64,000 nt of DNA, taken from NCBI GenBank assembly GCA_964030475.1, contig CAXIPT010000001.1, forward strand, positions 21,820,354 to 21,884,353, in the 5' to 3' direction. The first letter of the stretch is position 1. The number at the start of each line of letters is the position of its first letter. The notes under the pieces are model-generated. The model saw only the letters and a program-made list of their open reading frames with translations, was not told where the DNA came from and searched no databases. Positions 11,036 through 22,362 of this stretch are shown here, piece by piece. The DNA is from Tethya wilhelma (lineage: Eukaryota; Porifera; Demospongiae; Tethyida; Tethyidae). The translations under genes and the position numbers were made by a program.

Positions 11036-11750
11036 AAAATAACTTGCCCGTTGTCAAGTGGTTGTTAAGTTTTACAGTGGTCTATAAATGCTATACAGTC
11101 CCTGCTACTGTGTACATTTTGATAGGAGGGCATATACAGATCCCTGTGGTTAGGGAAATTGTGTTATACAGACCCTCAAGCAAGTAGTGTGCAAAAAGTT
11201 ACAAGCTATTGCGCAATAGTTATTGTTGCTACGCATGGAACAGCTGGGTTCAAAGTTCACGCTAGTCTTCTTGTAGGCCTTTGTTGCTTCTGTGACTAGC
11301 CAAAACTCAAAAAGAACAGCGTTGACAATAGCAGCAGACATCAGAGAGGTTCTATCAGTGAGAAAAGTCGGTGAGCTGCAAATATTCAACCTTCTGTAGT
11401 GCCGCGGTATACGATGTCCGATAGGCTCAGCCTGGCAGGACTGAATGGTGCTGTCCAACGCTCCACGGCTGTTACTGTTATAGCTGTAGCGAAGTGAAAC
11501 AGCAGAGTGTTTTCCTTTTGGCTGTTTACAGGTACATTCAGAACAGTTTTCTAGAAACTCAATTTTTTTTTCTGGACAGTTCAAGTTTTTTTTGAAAGAG
11601 TTCAATTGTCTTTTTCCGGATATGTTGTTGTTGAAAAGATCGAGAAATTCAAAAAAATGGCTTGCAACTTACGAAGCTAGCTATTTATAGTGTGCCAATT
11701 GTTTGTTGCCAGGAAGTTTTTTTTACCATAGTAGCAGGGCAAGAAAACAC
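11036..11750. other. Region with an unassigned minus-strand open frame
   Basis: A 151-codon minus frame (11605-11150) starts MNSFKKNLNCPEKK. It has no recognised domain and no splice context, so it is not called as a gene. Confidence 0.3.
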
Positions 11751-11862
11751 TTATTGACCAATCATTCGGTTTGTATGGAATATACAGTGCATTCACCCTC
11801 GGGCTATTGCCCTCGGGTATCAGGCACTGTATATTCCATACAAACCTCATGCTTGGTCAATA
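11751..11862. mobile_element. 112-bp foldback MITE
   Basis: TTATTGACCAATCATTCGGT... and its inverted counterpart ending TTGGTCAATAA form arms of about 40 bp that share TTTGTATGGAATATACAGTGC. The loop holds two copies of CCCTCGGG. No coding content. Confidence 0.75.
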
Positions 11863-12166
11863 ACTATAACATATAGTGACACAGTTCCTTTAACAAGCAT
11901 GCATTATAAAATATGTCTTAATATTACCAGGATCCTGAATAATTATGTTATACATGCTATCTGATAGACTAAGTATAGAAATTATAACGTAATTGAATTA
12001 TTATCAATGATGTGTACTATTTAATAACTACAATTATACATTATATATAGCTACGACAGTGTCTGACTTCACTACAATATTAATCTAAGCTTATAGTTCA
12101 TACTATAATAAAATATAATTATGCAGTTGGTTTTAGAAGAATTTCAGATGCATGCTATCAGAAAAC

Positions 12167-13159
12167 TCAGTATATGCACACAAATTGCTCTGAGACTCCT
12201 TGTGTGGAATTAGTTGTTGCACAGTTGAAATTAGTTGCATCTAGTATCACTCTCAATGCTGGTTGTGATAGATTGAGGAGTTCAATATAATTGTTGTTCA
12301 ACCACATTTCATAGCCGTTCAGAGAATTTACAATCGATGAATTGGTTGACCTGATGGCCAAAATAGTTTTTCTAATCATGAGATCCAACATTGAATGATA
12401 GGGATTGCCATATTGATAATGAGCACACCATTCGGCAATTTGTTGAAGTGAAAACTGACATGGGATGTCACTGTGACAGTCAGTCTGTTGAGATTATATG
12501 TGCATGTATATATTGGGGGGCATATTACTATATAGATCCAGTTACCCTATAGCTCCTGGGCAGGCTTGCATATACATATGCTCATGCATGCATTGATCAT
12601 GCTATGCAGTTTATCTATGTTATAATTGTAATGGTTATGCCCTGCACGTAATATTGGCATGCATGGCTGCATAATTATAGTAATAATAACTGTGACATAT
12701 ATTTTACCCAATAGAGGTTGTATGAAGACTGCATGAGACTCATGGCCATGAACTGATTAGCTTCATAGATTGCACTGAAGTTGGCTAGTGCTTTATATAC
12801 CATGTATCTTTCATGAAAGTAGCACGTTACATTGAGCATTTCAAAGCAGACCTATAATATTACATATAATAACAGAAGTTTATTACAAAACTAATATTGC
12901 AATCATGTTATTTTTAATCTATTATTAAAATTGACATGTAAATATGCACGCAATGCCATACCTCAGACTCTGCTCTAAGACTTGTATTGCAGAATGAATG
13001 ATTTTGATCTATGTGTTCCATGTCTCGCAAGAGCCTGATACCATAATATACATGTTGCAGCATGTCAATATCAGAACTGTTGTTTATAGGCATTGGCATA
13101 GACGAGGTGTATCCTATTAGTAGAGCCATCAACGATAGTGAGAGATAAGCCAATTCCAT
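12167..13159 (-). CDS. Secreted eight-cysteine glycoprotein, three exons, 219 aa
   Basis: Exons 13159-12962, 12851-12708 and 12484-12167 join in phase 0 at both introns with standard GT-AG sites; the joined frame is open to TGA. Residues 1-20 (MELAYLSLSLMALLIGYTSS) are a signal peptide. The mature part has eight Cys (57, 68, 76, 117, 123, 134, 202, 217), about nine N-x-S/T sequons, no membrane span and mostly helix-favouring sequence. A TATTTAAA box sits about 95 bp upstream. Size, signal peptide, glycosylation and all-phase-0 introns resemble the layout of class I helical cytokine genes, but no sequence family is recognised, so this is only a structural hypothesis. A decayed copy of its promoter and exon start lies at 13818-14065. 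Confidence 0.75.
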
Positions 13160-13252
13160 TTCGATGTTATAGGATTCTTTAATTATTCTTCTTGTTCCTC
13201 AAGCCGTTTTTTTTACACTAGCCTGGTGTGATTGAAGATATAGGACTTGTGT

Positions 13253-13262
13253 CTTTAAATAC
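13253..13262 (-). promoter_or_regulatory. TATA-like box of the secreted glycoprotein gene
   Basis: GTATTTAAAG on the minus strand, about 95 bp before the ATG at 13159. It is conserved in the duplicated upstream copy near 14028. Confidence 0.45.
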
Positions 13263-13817
13263 CCATACGTTTTTACACTTGATACAGTGATCAATAAACT
13301 AAAGCATGAATGCTCCAAATGAATGTGTGCAGTCTCAATCCTTTGACTGATGGCAATTCTTGAAATGAATTGGTATTATAATATATAGCTAAGTTTAATA
13401 CCAAGAATGTATGAATGTATGAATGTATGTCAATGGGTGTTGATATGATCACAATTTTCATGGCATTGATTATTATTTACTGTGAATTGCACGTGTATAC
13501 ACTAAAGTCTGAATAAACCATTTCGATCTTTCCTGTTAATTCATGCTATGGAATTGACAGAACATGCATGCATGTGTGGCTTTGGTCATTAACTGTTTGT
13601 TTGCTTTTGCTCATTTATAGGTTTCTATTCATATTTAATTTAATAGATCTCACTTTCATGGCACAAAGCTTTAAATTAATCCTTCTAAATAATATAGGTG
13701 CATTCTTGACCTTAGATCCTCTTAGATTAAATAGGTGATTAGCTTATTTAAGCAAACAGGAAGTTTATGTTAAAATGTTTTTTTTCCCCCTATATAATGA
13801 ATGAATATCATAATTAT

Positions 13818-14065
13818 AGGTATCAGAACTGTAACTTGTTCATAAGCTTCTTTGGCGTATGTAGACGAGGTGCATGCATGTAATAGAGCCATCAACATAA
13901 GTGAGAGATAAGTCAAATCTATTTTGATGTTGGGATTCCTTAATTATTCTTCTGTTTACTCAAGCTGTTTTTGAACACTTGCCTCATGTGCCTTGTGCCT
14001 TGTGTGATTGAAGATAAGACTTGTGTCTTTAAATATACCTATATACATTTACTACACTTGATATG
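13818..14065 (-). pseudogene. Decayed duplicate of the glycoprotein promoter and exon start
   Basis: Plus-strand blocks TAGACGAGGTG, TAGAGCCATCAAC, GTGAGAGATAAG, CTTAATTATTCTTC, TGTGATTGAAGATA and ACTTGTGTCTTTAAAT match 13095-13285 in order. The ATG of the functional gene (CAT on plus at 13157-13159) is ATT here, and the coding part is degraded, so this is a dead 5' fragment of a tandem duplicate. Confidence 0.7.
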
Positions 14066-14128
14066 TGTATTGCTTTTGCCATTGTTGAATTGTTGCTCAG
14101 TGCATTCAACTTAAAGTTATTACATGCA

Positions 14129-15448
14129 TTATACAGTATGAGACTTGAGAGTAGCAGACTTCAATTTTGAACCGGATGCTGTAGACGAACCAGGCACTGT
14201 TTCGGAACTGATCAGAGTAGTGTCAGCTGTCTTGGAACGGGTACTTACACCATGTCTAGAGTCCAGTTTGGACACATGAGACTTGAGAGTAGCAGACTGC
14301 AATTCTGAACTGGATGCTGTAGACGAACCAGGCACTGTTTCGGAACTAGTGTCAGCTGTCTTGGAACGGGTACTTACACCACGTCTAGAGTCCAGTTTGG
14401 ATACATGAGACTTGAGAGTAGCAGACTTCAATTTTGAACCGGATGCTGTAGACGAACCAGGCACTGTTTCAGAACTGATCAGAGTAGCGTCGGCTGTCTT
14501 GGAATGGGTACTTACACCACGTCTAGAGTCCAGTTTGGATACATGAGACTTGATGGTAGCAGACTGCAATTCTGAACTGGATGCCGTAGACAAACTAGGT
14601 TCTATTTCGGAACTAGTATCGACTGTTTTGGAACGGGTACTTACACCACGTCTAGAGTCCAGTTTGGATACACGAGACTTGAGAGTAGCAGACTCCAATT
14701 TTGAATTGGATGCTGTAGATGAACAAGGCACTGTTTCAGAACTGATCAGAGTAGCGTCAGCTATCTTGGAACGGGTACTTACACCACGTCGAGAATCCAG
14801 TTTGGATACACAAGACTTGAGAGTAGCAGACTACAATTCTGAACTGGATGCTGTAGATGAACCAGGTACTGTTTTGGAACTGATCAGGGTAGTGTCGACT
14901 GTTTTGGAACGGGTACTTACACCACGTCGAGAATCCAGTTTAGATACACAAGACTTGAGAGTAGCAGACTGCAATTCTGAACTGGATGCTGTAGATGAAC
15001 CAGGTACTGTTTTGGAACTGATCAGGGTAGAGTCGACTGTTTTGGAACGGGTACTTACACCACGTATAGGGTCCAGTTTGGACACACGAGACTTGAGAGT
15101 AGCAGACTTTAATTTTGAACTGGATGCCGTAGACGAAACAAGCACTGTTTCGGAACTATTGTCGGCTGTCTTGGAACGGGTACTTACACCACGTCTAAAG
15201 TCCAGATCAGACACACGAGACTTGAGAGTAGCAGACTGCAATTCTGACACAACATCTGTTGCTGATGTGTAAACATCAAGTGGTTGGTCTTCAAAGCTCG
15301 TCAGTGAATTGCTATGAGAAAGATCTGAATATTCTCTATCAGAGAAAACGTTTAGCATAAATGAGTCCTCATTTTCAGCTTCAGATATTATGTCTTCGTC
15401 ATCAGAGATAGTAAACATAGGAATCTCTATATATAGAAAAGAAACCAC
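14129..15448 (-). CDS. Coding minisatellite protein, one internal stop
   Basis: The frame runs for 440 codons from an acidic start (MFTISDDEDIISEAENED) into at least eight tandem units. The conserved marker GTACTTACAC recurs at 14241, 14370, 14508, 14637, 14775, 14913, 15051 and 15180, giving spacings of 129 or 138 bp. Both are multiples of three (43 or 46 residues), so the frame survives every expansion. Each unit reads like SATLKSHVSKLDSRRGVSTR followed by SKTAD, an optional TLI and a Ser/Thr-rich stretch; basic and rich in possible phosphosites. One TAG at 14831-14833 replaces a Gln codon; otherwise open. It lies on the same strand, about 100 bp downstream of the Tigger transposase, and may be its 3' exon. 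No family is recognised. Confidence 0.55.
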
Positions 15449-15551
15449 AGATTTAAATCACAACCAAATTAAGTGCATGAAGCATAATTATATTCTAACT
15501 CAATGCAATGATCACATCTTAGTATCATACACTAACAAATTAATGCACATC

Positions 15552-17342
15552 AGATTCTTCTTATACTTTCATTTTTCCCCCTTTTGCCTGGTTTCTTTTT
15601 TTTGCTTCTCCTGCATCTTCCTTTCCTTTCTCTCTCGTGCTTCTTTTTTTCTTTTCTCCTTTTCAGCTAGCTTTTCTTGCTTTTTTCTCTCTTTTTCCTG
15701 GATATTCCTTAAATTCTCAGCACTTGTCCCGAACTTCTTGGTGTTAGCTTCGAAATCGGCTTTATGGGAGAGGGTGGCTTGAACATTTGAGCAATACTAC
15801 TGTGGGGTTTAGCAAGGACAGCAACAGATGATTTCAAAGCTCCAGGTTTAGTAGGAGTCACAAAAATTGAATCATCTAAACTTGGACGTTTCGAGTCAAC
15901 ATATTCAAACTCATACATCCTTTTCCACTGCTGATAGGAAGAAAGGTATACCTTTTTTCCTCGTTAGGATTCTATGCTAAGTGTGAACCAAATTCTTCAA
16001 TTGAAAAACTTGGGCTCTCTTTAGGCTTTTTTATATGAGAAGGGGTAGGAGTTAAAAGAGGAATATAAGGAAGCTTTGAAGAACACAATGGCTCTGGTCC
16101 TGCAACTTTTTGCAATACTTTATCTCTATCAACTGGGAAAATATACCAGTAACCTTGAAAGCAGAGATAATATTCTGAATCGTCATTGACTTTTTCCAAG
16201 CCTTAGAAAATAAAGGTGAGAATGACAAACGGGTTACAACCTTTCCTGGGTTCTTCGTGATGTACTCTTGACAAACATCCCTCCAGGCAGCCTTTAGCGG
16301 ACCGAAACAGCCTTTGTCCAGAGGTTGGATTGCATGTGTGGTGTTTGGGGGCAAGGTTAGCAAGATTACTTCATTATCTGCAGCAAAATTTACTGCAGAA
16401 GGACTATAATGTGAAATGTGCCCATCCATAAGTAACAACAATGGCCTAATCGGTGGTGCATATCTCAAAAAGTGAAGCGTGAACCAATTTTCAAAAAGAT
16501 CCATATCCATCCATCCATTAGATGTCAGGCCATAAAAACTTCCTGGAACTTCATCATTAGTCATGTCAGGATGAAGGGTCTTTCTATCCCATACAATCAT
16601 TGGCGGTATAGCTACGCCTGCAGCACTAACGCATCCCACTACAGTAATGTTTGCTTTGCTGCCTGACAAAATTAGAGATGGATTTTTCATACCTTTAGGA
16701 ACAACAACTTTCCATGCCTTAGGGTCTAGTGGCATTCCAGTCTCGTCCATGTTAAAGACAGATCCTGCATGGTTTGCTTTCAAGGTCATATTTCTTTAGG
16801 GTATATTCCAATATATCAAAATACTCATTTAGAGCTTCTTGACTAGCTCCCATTACACGACTATGGGATAGAGCCGAGGCACTTCTCAGGGAAACCTCGG
16901 GGTGTCTGGAACAGAACCTCTCCCACCATCTATGTGTTACACATGTGCCCTGCCCTCTAAGATCACATACCTGTTGTACCATTGCAATAACTTCCATTCT
17001 CCTTCTAGGATATCCAACTTTGGCACACCCAACTAGAAACTGAACCAATTCGGCTTCTTCGGAATCACTCAAGTATCGAGATCTTCCACCACTACATCCA
17101 TCCGCTACTTTTCCACTCACTCGATCCATAAGAGTTGCTCGTGGAACACCATATTCCAGTGCTGCCCTTCTTACCGATAAGCCATCATCTGTTACAGACT
17201 TGAGCGCTTTACTCATTTGTTCTGGTCTCCACTCTTTATACTTAGCTGGTCGTTTGCTTGAAAATGAAGGATTAACACAGATGTTCTTGGTTTTGGACTT
17301 GTACACCCTTTCATTCAAATATGGAAAATACTGCTGGTACAT
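15552..17342 (-). pseudogene. Tigger/pogo-type DDE transposase, frameshifted
   Basis: The N-terminal part (17342-16755) has a helix-turn-helix segment (MSKALKSVTDDGLSVRRAA...YGVPRATL) and a CENP-B-like second DNA-binding region. The catalytic core follows with all three acidic motifs: FNMDETG, LLMDGHISHYS and NTTHAIQPLDKGCFGPLK. PLCSSKLPYIPLLTPTPS and a Lys/Glu-rich tail close the protein. The frame breaks near 16755 (just before NMDETG) and near 16139 (after AFKVTG), and again before the tail, so it is inactive as read. The DDE motifs themselves are intact, which suggests fairly recent decay or sequencing errors. The family moves by cut-and-paste with TA target duplication. Confidence 0.85.
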
Positions 17343-17976
17343 CTCTGGCCAAAATCCATGGAAAATCCTAAGGCATTCAAACAGAAAACTTGTTTATAGG
17401 AATACAAATGATGAATTCAAGTAGAAAAATAAACATTTAGGTAGTAAAACATCTATTTCAAAAGAACAAGGCTGAAACAAAGTCCACCAGTCTCCACAAA
17501 CTCTTCACAAAACACGTGGCAGCAGAGTCACTGAATTTGTAGTAGAAATGCGCATGCGTCAAAGTCTGATAGGGCTCCTTCCAGTCCGTAAGTGGATTGG
17601 CATGATTGTACTTACATACCAGTTTATTTTGCTGCAACTAGCAAGGCCTGGAGTTTTAGTACCTTATGCACAGAAGAAGGAAGCATTCAGCTATCTTGCA
17701 GAGTTAGTCCTGTTTTATTTGAACTTACGGTTTTGGAGATAGAGGGGGCCGTCCGAATTGCGGTTATTTTTAGCTGAAATAAGCAGTTTTCGGTTGCTTT
17801 GCAAATTGCGTTGTCGCTCGAAGCTGGAATATAGGGTGGGGCCGAAGTATGGCAACCCAAAACCAACTTTTTATGAGGAATCTTTTGGTGTAAGTTTGAT
17901 TTCTGCAAGACGTTTGGTTTTCGCGCTAGGGGCGGCCGAATACTGCTGGTGGCTGATAATTGGTGGCTTACTCTAT
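17054..17976. repeat. Tigger 5' segment, first of two near-identical copies
   Basis: This stretch recurs at 18293-19218 with only scattered differences (for example RPAKYKE against QPAKYKE). The homology breaks exactly at CTTACTCTAT, after which this copy continues into a Helitron fragment and the other into unrelated sequence. Confidence 0.85.
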
Positions 17977-18291
17977 GGTGTTGATGATAATGCTGATGTG
18001 TGTGATTTCATTGATAAGTACATATCTTGTGCGATTCCAAAAGAGGATTGTAAACTGAGAGTTAGTGTTGCTTCTCCAGAACCACAGGCATTCTTCATAT
18101 TGTAGAAGAAACAATTCATGTCGATTCAACTTCCCCCATCACCCTAGCTACTCCACACTAATAGTTCTGACACAGATACCATGCCAGTTGCTGACAAGAA
18201 TGCATTACCAAAAGTCCATAAACTGATAAAAGACGGTGATACTGATTTATCTCTTGATCAGTTATTAGAAAAAGCAGAAGTGTCTGAAAGT
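17977..18291 (+). pseudogene. Helitron replication-protein fragment, frameshifted
   Basis: Frame 1 reads DVCDFIDKYISCAIPKEDCK, then after a one-base shift near 18062 the text continues LVLLLQNHRHSSYCRRN and NSCRFNFPHHPS. This is the characteristic Helitron-like N-terminal region (the conserved CISC, HRHSSYC and CRFNFP motifs). Further on, DLSLDQLLEKAEV also fits the family. It is cut off by the assembly join at 18292, with no helicase domain visible. Inactive fragment. Confidence 0.8.
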
Positions 18292-18292
18292 N
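18292..18292. other. Assembly join (single n)
   Basis: The sequence switches from Helitron coding text to the middle of a Tigger exon at this ambiguous base. Both contig ends are in repeated sequence, so adjacency is not reliable. Confidence 0.8.
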
Positions 18293-19218
18293 TTCTTCGG
18301 AATCACTCAAGTATCGAGATCTTCCACCACTACATCCATCCGCTACTTTTCCACTCACTCGATCCCCAAGAGTTGCTCGTGGAACACCATATTCCATTGC
18401 TGCCCTTCTTACCGATAAGCCATCATCTGTTACAGACTTGAGCGCTTTACTCATTTGTTCTGGTCTCCACTCTTTATACTTAGCTGGTTGTTTGCTTGAA
18501 AATGAAGGATTAACACAGATGTTCTTGGTTTTGGACTTGTACACCCTTTCATTCAAATATGGAAAATACTGCTGGTACATCTCTGGCCAAAATCCACGGA
18601 AAATCCTAAGGCATTCAAACAGAAAACTGGTTTATAGGAATACAAATGATGAATTTAAGTAGAAAAAAAAGCATTTAGGCAGTAAAACTTACCTATTTCA
18701 AAAGAACAAGGCTGAAACAAAGTCTCCACCAGAGTCTCCACAAACTCTTCACAAAACACGTGGCAGCAGAGTCACTGACTCACTGAATTTGTAGTAGAAA
18801 TGCGCATGCGTCAAAGTCTCCTCCCAGTCCGTAAGTTGATTGGCACGATTGTACTTACATACCAGTTTATTTTGCTGCAACTAGCAAGGCCTGGAGTTTT
18901 AGTACCTTATGCACAGAAGAAGGAAGCATTCAGCTATCTTGCAGAGTTAGTCCTGTTTTATTTGAACTTACGGTTTTGGAGATAGAGGGGGCCGTCCGAA
19001 TTGCGGTTATTTTTAGCTGAAATAAGCAATTTTCGGTCGCTTTGCAAATGGCGTCGTCGCTCGAAGCTGGAATATAGGGTGGGGCCGAAGTATGGCAACC
19101 CAACACCAACTTTTTATGAGGAATCTTTTGGTGTAAGTTTGATTTCTGCAAGACGTTTGGTTTTCGTGCTAGGGGCGGCCGAATACTGCTGGTGGCTGAT
19201 AATTGGTGGCTTACTCTA
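18293..19218 (-). pseudogene. Second Tigger transposase N-terminal fragment
   Basis: The minus frame 18580-18293 encodes the first 96 or so residues of the same transposase, ending at YLSDSEE at the assembly join. The remaining upstream part repeats 17343-17976. This could be a real second copy or the other haplotype placed in tandem. Confidence 0.75.
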
Positions 19219-19546
19219 TCCTCTGTTGTTAACTTGGTCTAATCTTCGATTAAACTGTATTTAACATGGACTTTTAATACAGCATTCCTCTGTTCTGTAT
19301 TGACAAACACCTAACAACTGCTAATATTCTAGCAATGGAATACATAGCTGCATATATGTGTCATTCCAAGAGTTAGAGAGATATCGATCTACATGCATGC
19401 ACACATGCACCTTTTTATAGGCTACTAACTGCATGATGCATATATGTATGCTTAATTACTCATCAAATTCATGCACTGCAGCTGCATGGAGGTTGTAAGT
19501 CAATAAGAATAATTATGCATAAGAGGGTGGGTTGGAATGTCAACCA

Positions 19547-19765
19547 TGCACAATAAATGGTTCACAATAAGCTTAACAATGTATTTTTAAAGAGTAGTAG
19601 ACACACAGCTGCACAAAAACAAGCTAAGAAAACAACAAAAAAGTTAAACCAAACAAAAAAAACTATATGCACAATAAATGGTCCACAATTATAACAATGT
19701 ATTTGTATACACACAGCACACAAAAACAAGCTAACAAAACAACAAAAAAAGTTTAACCAAGCAAA
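19547..19765. repeat. Two tandem copies of a roughly 110-bp AT-rich block
   Basis: GCACAATAAATGG(T)TCCACAAT, AACAATGTATTT and ACAAAAACAAGCTAA appear in the same order twice (19547-19660, 19667-19765). It lies just 3' of the subtilisin gene. Confidence 0.65.
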
Positions 19766-19879
19766 ACATTTCCATAGAAACCAAGAATTTTGTATAATGT
19801 TATTAATAACTACCTTTTGTAACTATAGCTACAATCAACTGCACATGCACCTTAAACTATTTATAGTACCGAGCAAGAA

Positions 19880-21097
19880 TTAATTCTTTGCTTGGCAAAA
19901 CTGTAGGCCGCAATTGTTCAGGAAGTATTCACATGGCTGAAGATGATTAGGATTGTGACTACATATCATTTTCTTCAGTACGGTGTCTCTCAAATAGTTC
20001 AAATCACGAAATTTCTGTTTCAAAAGTTTATCAGTACCAGGTCCTGGTAAATGAGCCAATAATTCTTGCTTCTCTTGATCAAATTGTAAGATCAATGCAA
20101 TTAGACCAGCAATAGCAGGGGCAGCACATGAGGTACCATTGAAATATTGCACTCCATTCTTTGTTCCTACTAGAGGAGCTGGTATCTGTTCGCCTGGGGC
20201 ATATACATTAATTGAGCTTGAATCGGTGGTATTTAAACCTGCTACTCTAGCATCAGTATCCAGAGCACCAACTGATATGACGTTCCCATCACTAGCCGGG
20301 AATAAACTTCCAGACTGATTGCCACCGTCATTCCCTGCAGCAGCGACACAGATCACTCCCTGTTTGGTTAGGTCAAGGAGGATATTTCTCAGTTCCGCAT
20401 CTTTTGAAGAATCGTACTTCATTCCAAAGGACATGGAGATAATGTCAACAAAGAGCTTGCCTTCCTTCGGATTCCCTTTCTCTTTGTTTAAAGCGTGCAC
20501 TTTTTTGAGAGCACGTAAAAGAGAATCTGTAATGTATTTGTTGCCCACATCATAAATGGACAGTTTTGCTCCCGGAGCAACACCACATGGAATATCAATA
20601 TTCACTGGTATTTGTTGACCAGAAGTTGGGTCATATTGAATTGTTGCCTTGAACTCTTTCCCAGCAGCTACAAAGGCGGCCATTGTACCATGTGGATCTG
20701 TTGACTTGTGCCACTCTGAACCTACAAAGGATTCACCAAGAATTTGTCCGTTTGAGCATTTCTCTTTGAAAGCGTTGTGATCAAGATTGATACCACTGTC
20801 AATAATAGCAATGGTAATGCCACTGCCATCAAGTATGGGATGAATATCATGTAGCTTCCATCCAGTCGTAGCCGAGAAATCTTTACCTTTCTTTACATTT
20901 GAACATGGTTGGAAATTTCTGAGACATTCAGCTGGATTTTTTATGCAAACCTGTGGTAATCAGATGAAATGAAACAGTTACCATTTTAATAATTGCATGC
21001 ACAATGTCATACAAAGCTGGATGTATTAATTATACCTCGAAAGAGACTGAATGTGGTTGGAGGCTACTTGGAGATTGAGTAGAATCACTGAGACCAC
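19880..21097 (-). CDS. Subtilisin-like serine protease (S8), 5'-incomplete
   Basis: Two exons: 21097-21036 and 20950-19880, joined in frame (SVSFE|VCIKNPAE). The catalytic triad of the S8 family is complete: Asp in IAIIDSGINLDH, His in DPHGTMAAF and Ser in NGTSCAAPAIAG. The oxyanion Asn region AAAGNDGG is also present. The C-terminus ends QAKN with extra Cys residues. Enzyme role: endopeptidase; cell location unclear because the N-terminus is missing. The upstream exon begins after an AG at 21098-21099, and only about 100 bp remain before a CA repeat and the assembly join at 21201, so signal peptide or other leading domains are lost from the assembly. No damage is seen in the part present. 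Confidence 0.88.
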
Positions 21098-21161
21098 CTG
21101 AAAAACAAATTTACATACATGCATGATAATGAAATTAAATGGCATGGTTGACTACAGAAAT

Positions 21162-21167
<6 letters not shown>

Positions 21168-21200
<33 letters not shown>
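21168..21200. repeat. (CA)n microsatellite at contig end
   Basis: About 33 bp of CA repeats directly before the n at 21201. Confidence 0.9.
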
Positions 21201-21201
21201 N
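21201..21201. other. Assembly join (single n)
   Basis: A join inside a CA tract, where the subtilisin gene is interrupted and integrase-like sequence begins. Confidence 0.8.
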
Positions 21202-21226
21202 ACTGAACTGAAGTGTGTTAGCTAGT

Positions 21227-22318
21227 ATTGGGTGGTAGTCTTCTTGTAGAACTGAGACACTACATTCTTAGCCGGGGGTTTAGAAAACAGCAGCATCGAA
21301 TCAGGGATGCCCAGCGTGCAGTTGATCCTGAAGGTTCCGTCATGAGGAGATTGCGTACAATCAACAGGCGAAGTTATAGTGTGGCTGGTCCCAGAAGTTT
21401 GTGGCATATTGATGGAAACCATAAACTCGTGAGGTTAGTCTGATAATACTTTGTTGATTGTATGCACGTATGTATACATTTTACAGGGATCATGCATAAT
21501 TGGTATAGCTTTCCCCCTCCTTTTGTATACAATAAGCATGTTAAATCTTATTGCTTTCCGCTGCTGTCTTCAGTCTTGCACTTGACTGCTTAGGGCAGCC
21601 ATATAGTAGCTTTAGACTCACATATTATGCATGACGACCCCTTACCTATTATACCTAACCCTAACCCTAAATAATAACATAATAATAATATTTCTAACTA
21701 TTAATAATATACTTATCATTGAATAGTTATTATGTAGGTGGCGACTCGTGATCCATGGCTGTATTGATGGGTATAGCAGACAAATAATTTATCTTCAGTG
21801 CTGTAATAACAATCGAGCGGAAACTGTGCTGCAATTTTTTATGGATGGTGTGCAAAGCTATGGACTTCCAAGTCGAGTTCGAGGAGATAGGGGAGGTGAA
21901 AATGTGAGTCGCTCAGTTTATGCTTGATCACCCTCTACGTGGGCCAGGCCGTGCAAGCTACATTGCAGGTAGGAGTGTGCACAACCAACGAATCGAGAGA
22001 CTTTGGAGAGATGTGTTTACACAGTGTACTGTCCTTTACTATCGTCTGTTTCACCACATGGAGTCTAATGATGTACTGGATGCAAACAGTGATATTCACC
22101 TATATTGTCTACACTATGTATTCTCAATAGTTCATTGACAGCCTTATGAAGTGGAAGTAGTGGAAGTGCCAGATACTATAGTGAACCTTTCCGACCAGGC
22201 CTTTGTTGACTTGCAGGAACTAGTCAACCCTATCTCACCATCATCAGACTTTGGTGTTGACCTATTTCTATCGACCCTCGCGTATGTTCAAGTTATGGCA
22301 GACTCCACAGATCAATGA
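21227..22318 (+). pseudogene. DDE integrase-core transposon protein, broken
   Basis: The first exon (to 21433) reads RSYSVAGPRSLWHIDGNHKL, supplying the first Asp. A 304-bp intron (21434-21737, GTTAGT...TATGTAG) joins in frame to [15 protein letters not shown] and later [10 protein letters not shown] (second Asp). After a frameshift near 21908 comes [13 protein letters not shown] (the Glu). This is the integrase-core (rve-like) architecture of a family common in invertebrate and fish genomes. The shift and a premature TGA (22136-22138) make it non-functional as read. It fills a small contig between two assembly joins. Confidence 0.75.
21655..21672. repeat. Short interstitial telomere-like repeat
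   Basis: ACCTAACCCTAACCCTAAA, about three CCCTAA units, inside the intron of the integrase pseudogene. Too short to mean much alone. Confidence 0.6.
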
Positions 22319-22362
22319 TAGTCTTATGTTCAATTTTGAAGATTAATGTTTAATTTCTTATT

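Noticed and set aside
11150..11605. 151-codon minus-strand frame
   Set aside because: No signal, domain, repeat or splice context.
14550..15272. 240-codon plus-strand frame across the minisatellite
   Set aside because: It is open because unit lengths are multiples of three. The minus frame is longer, has an acidic non-repeat start and lies on the strand of the adjacent transposase.
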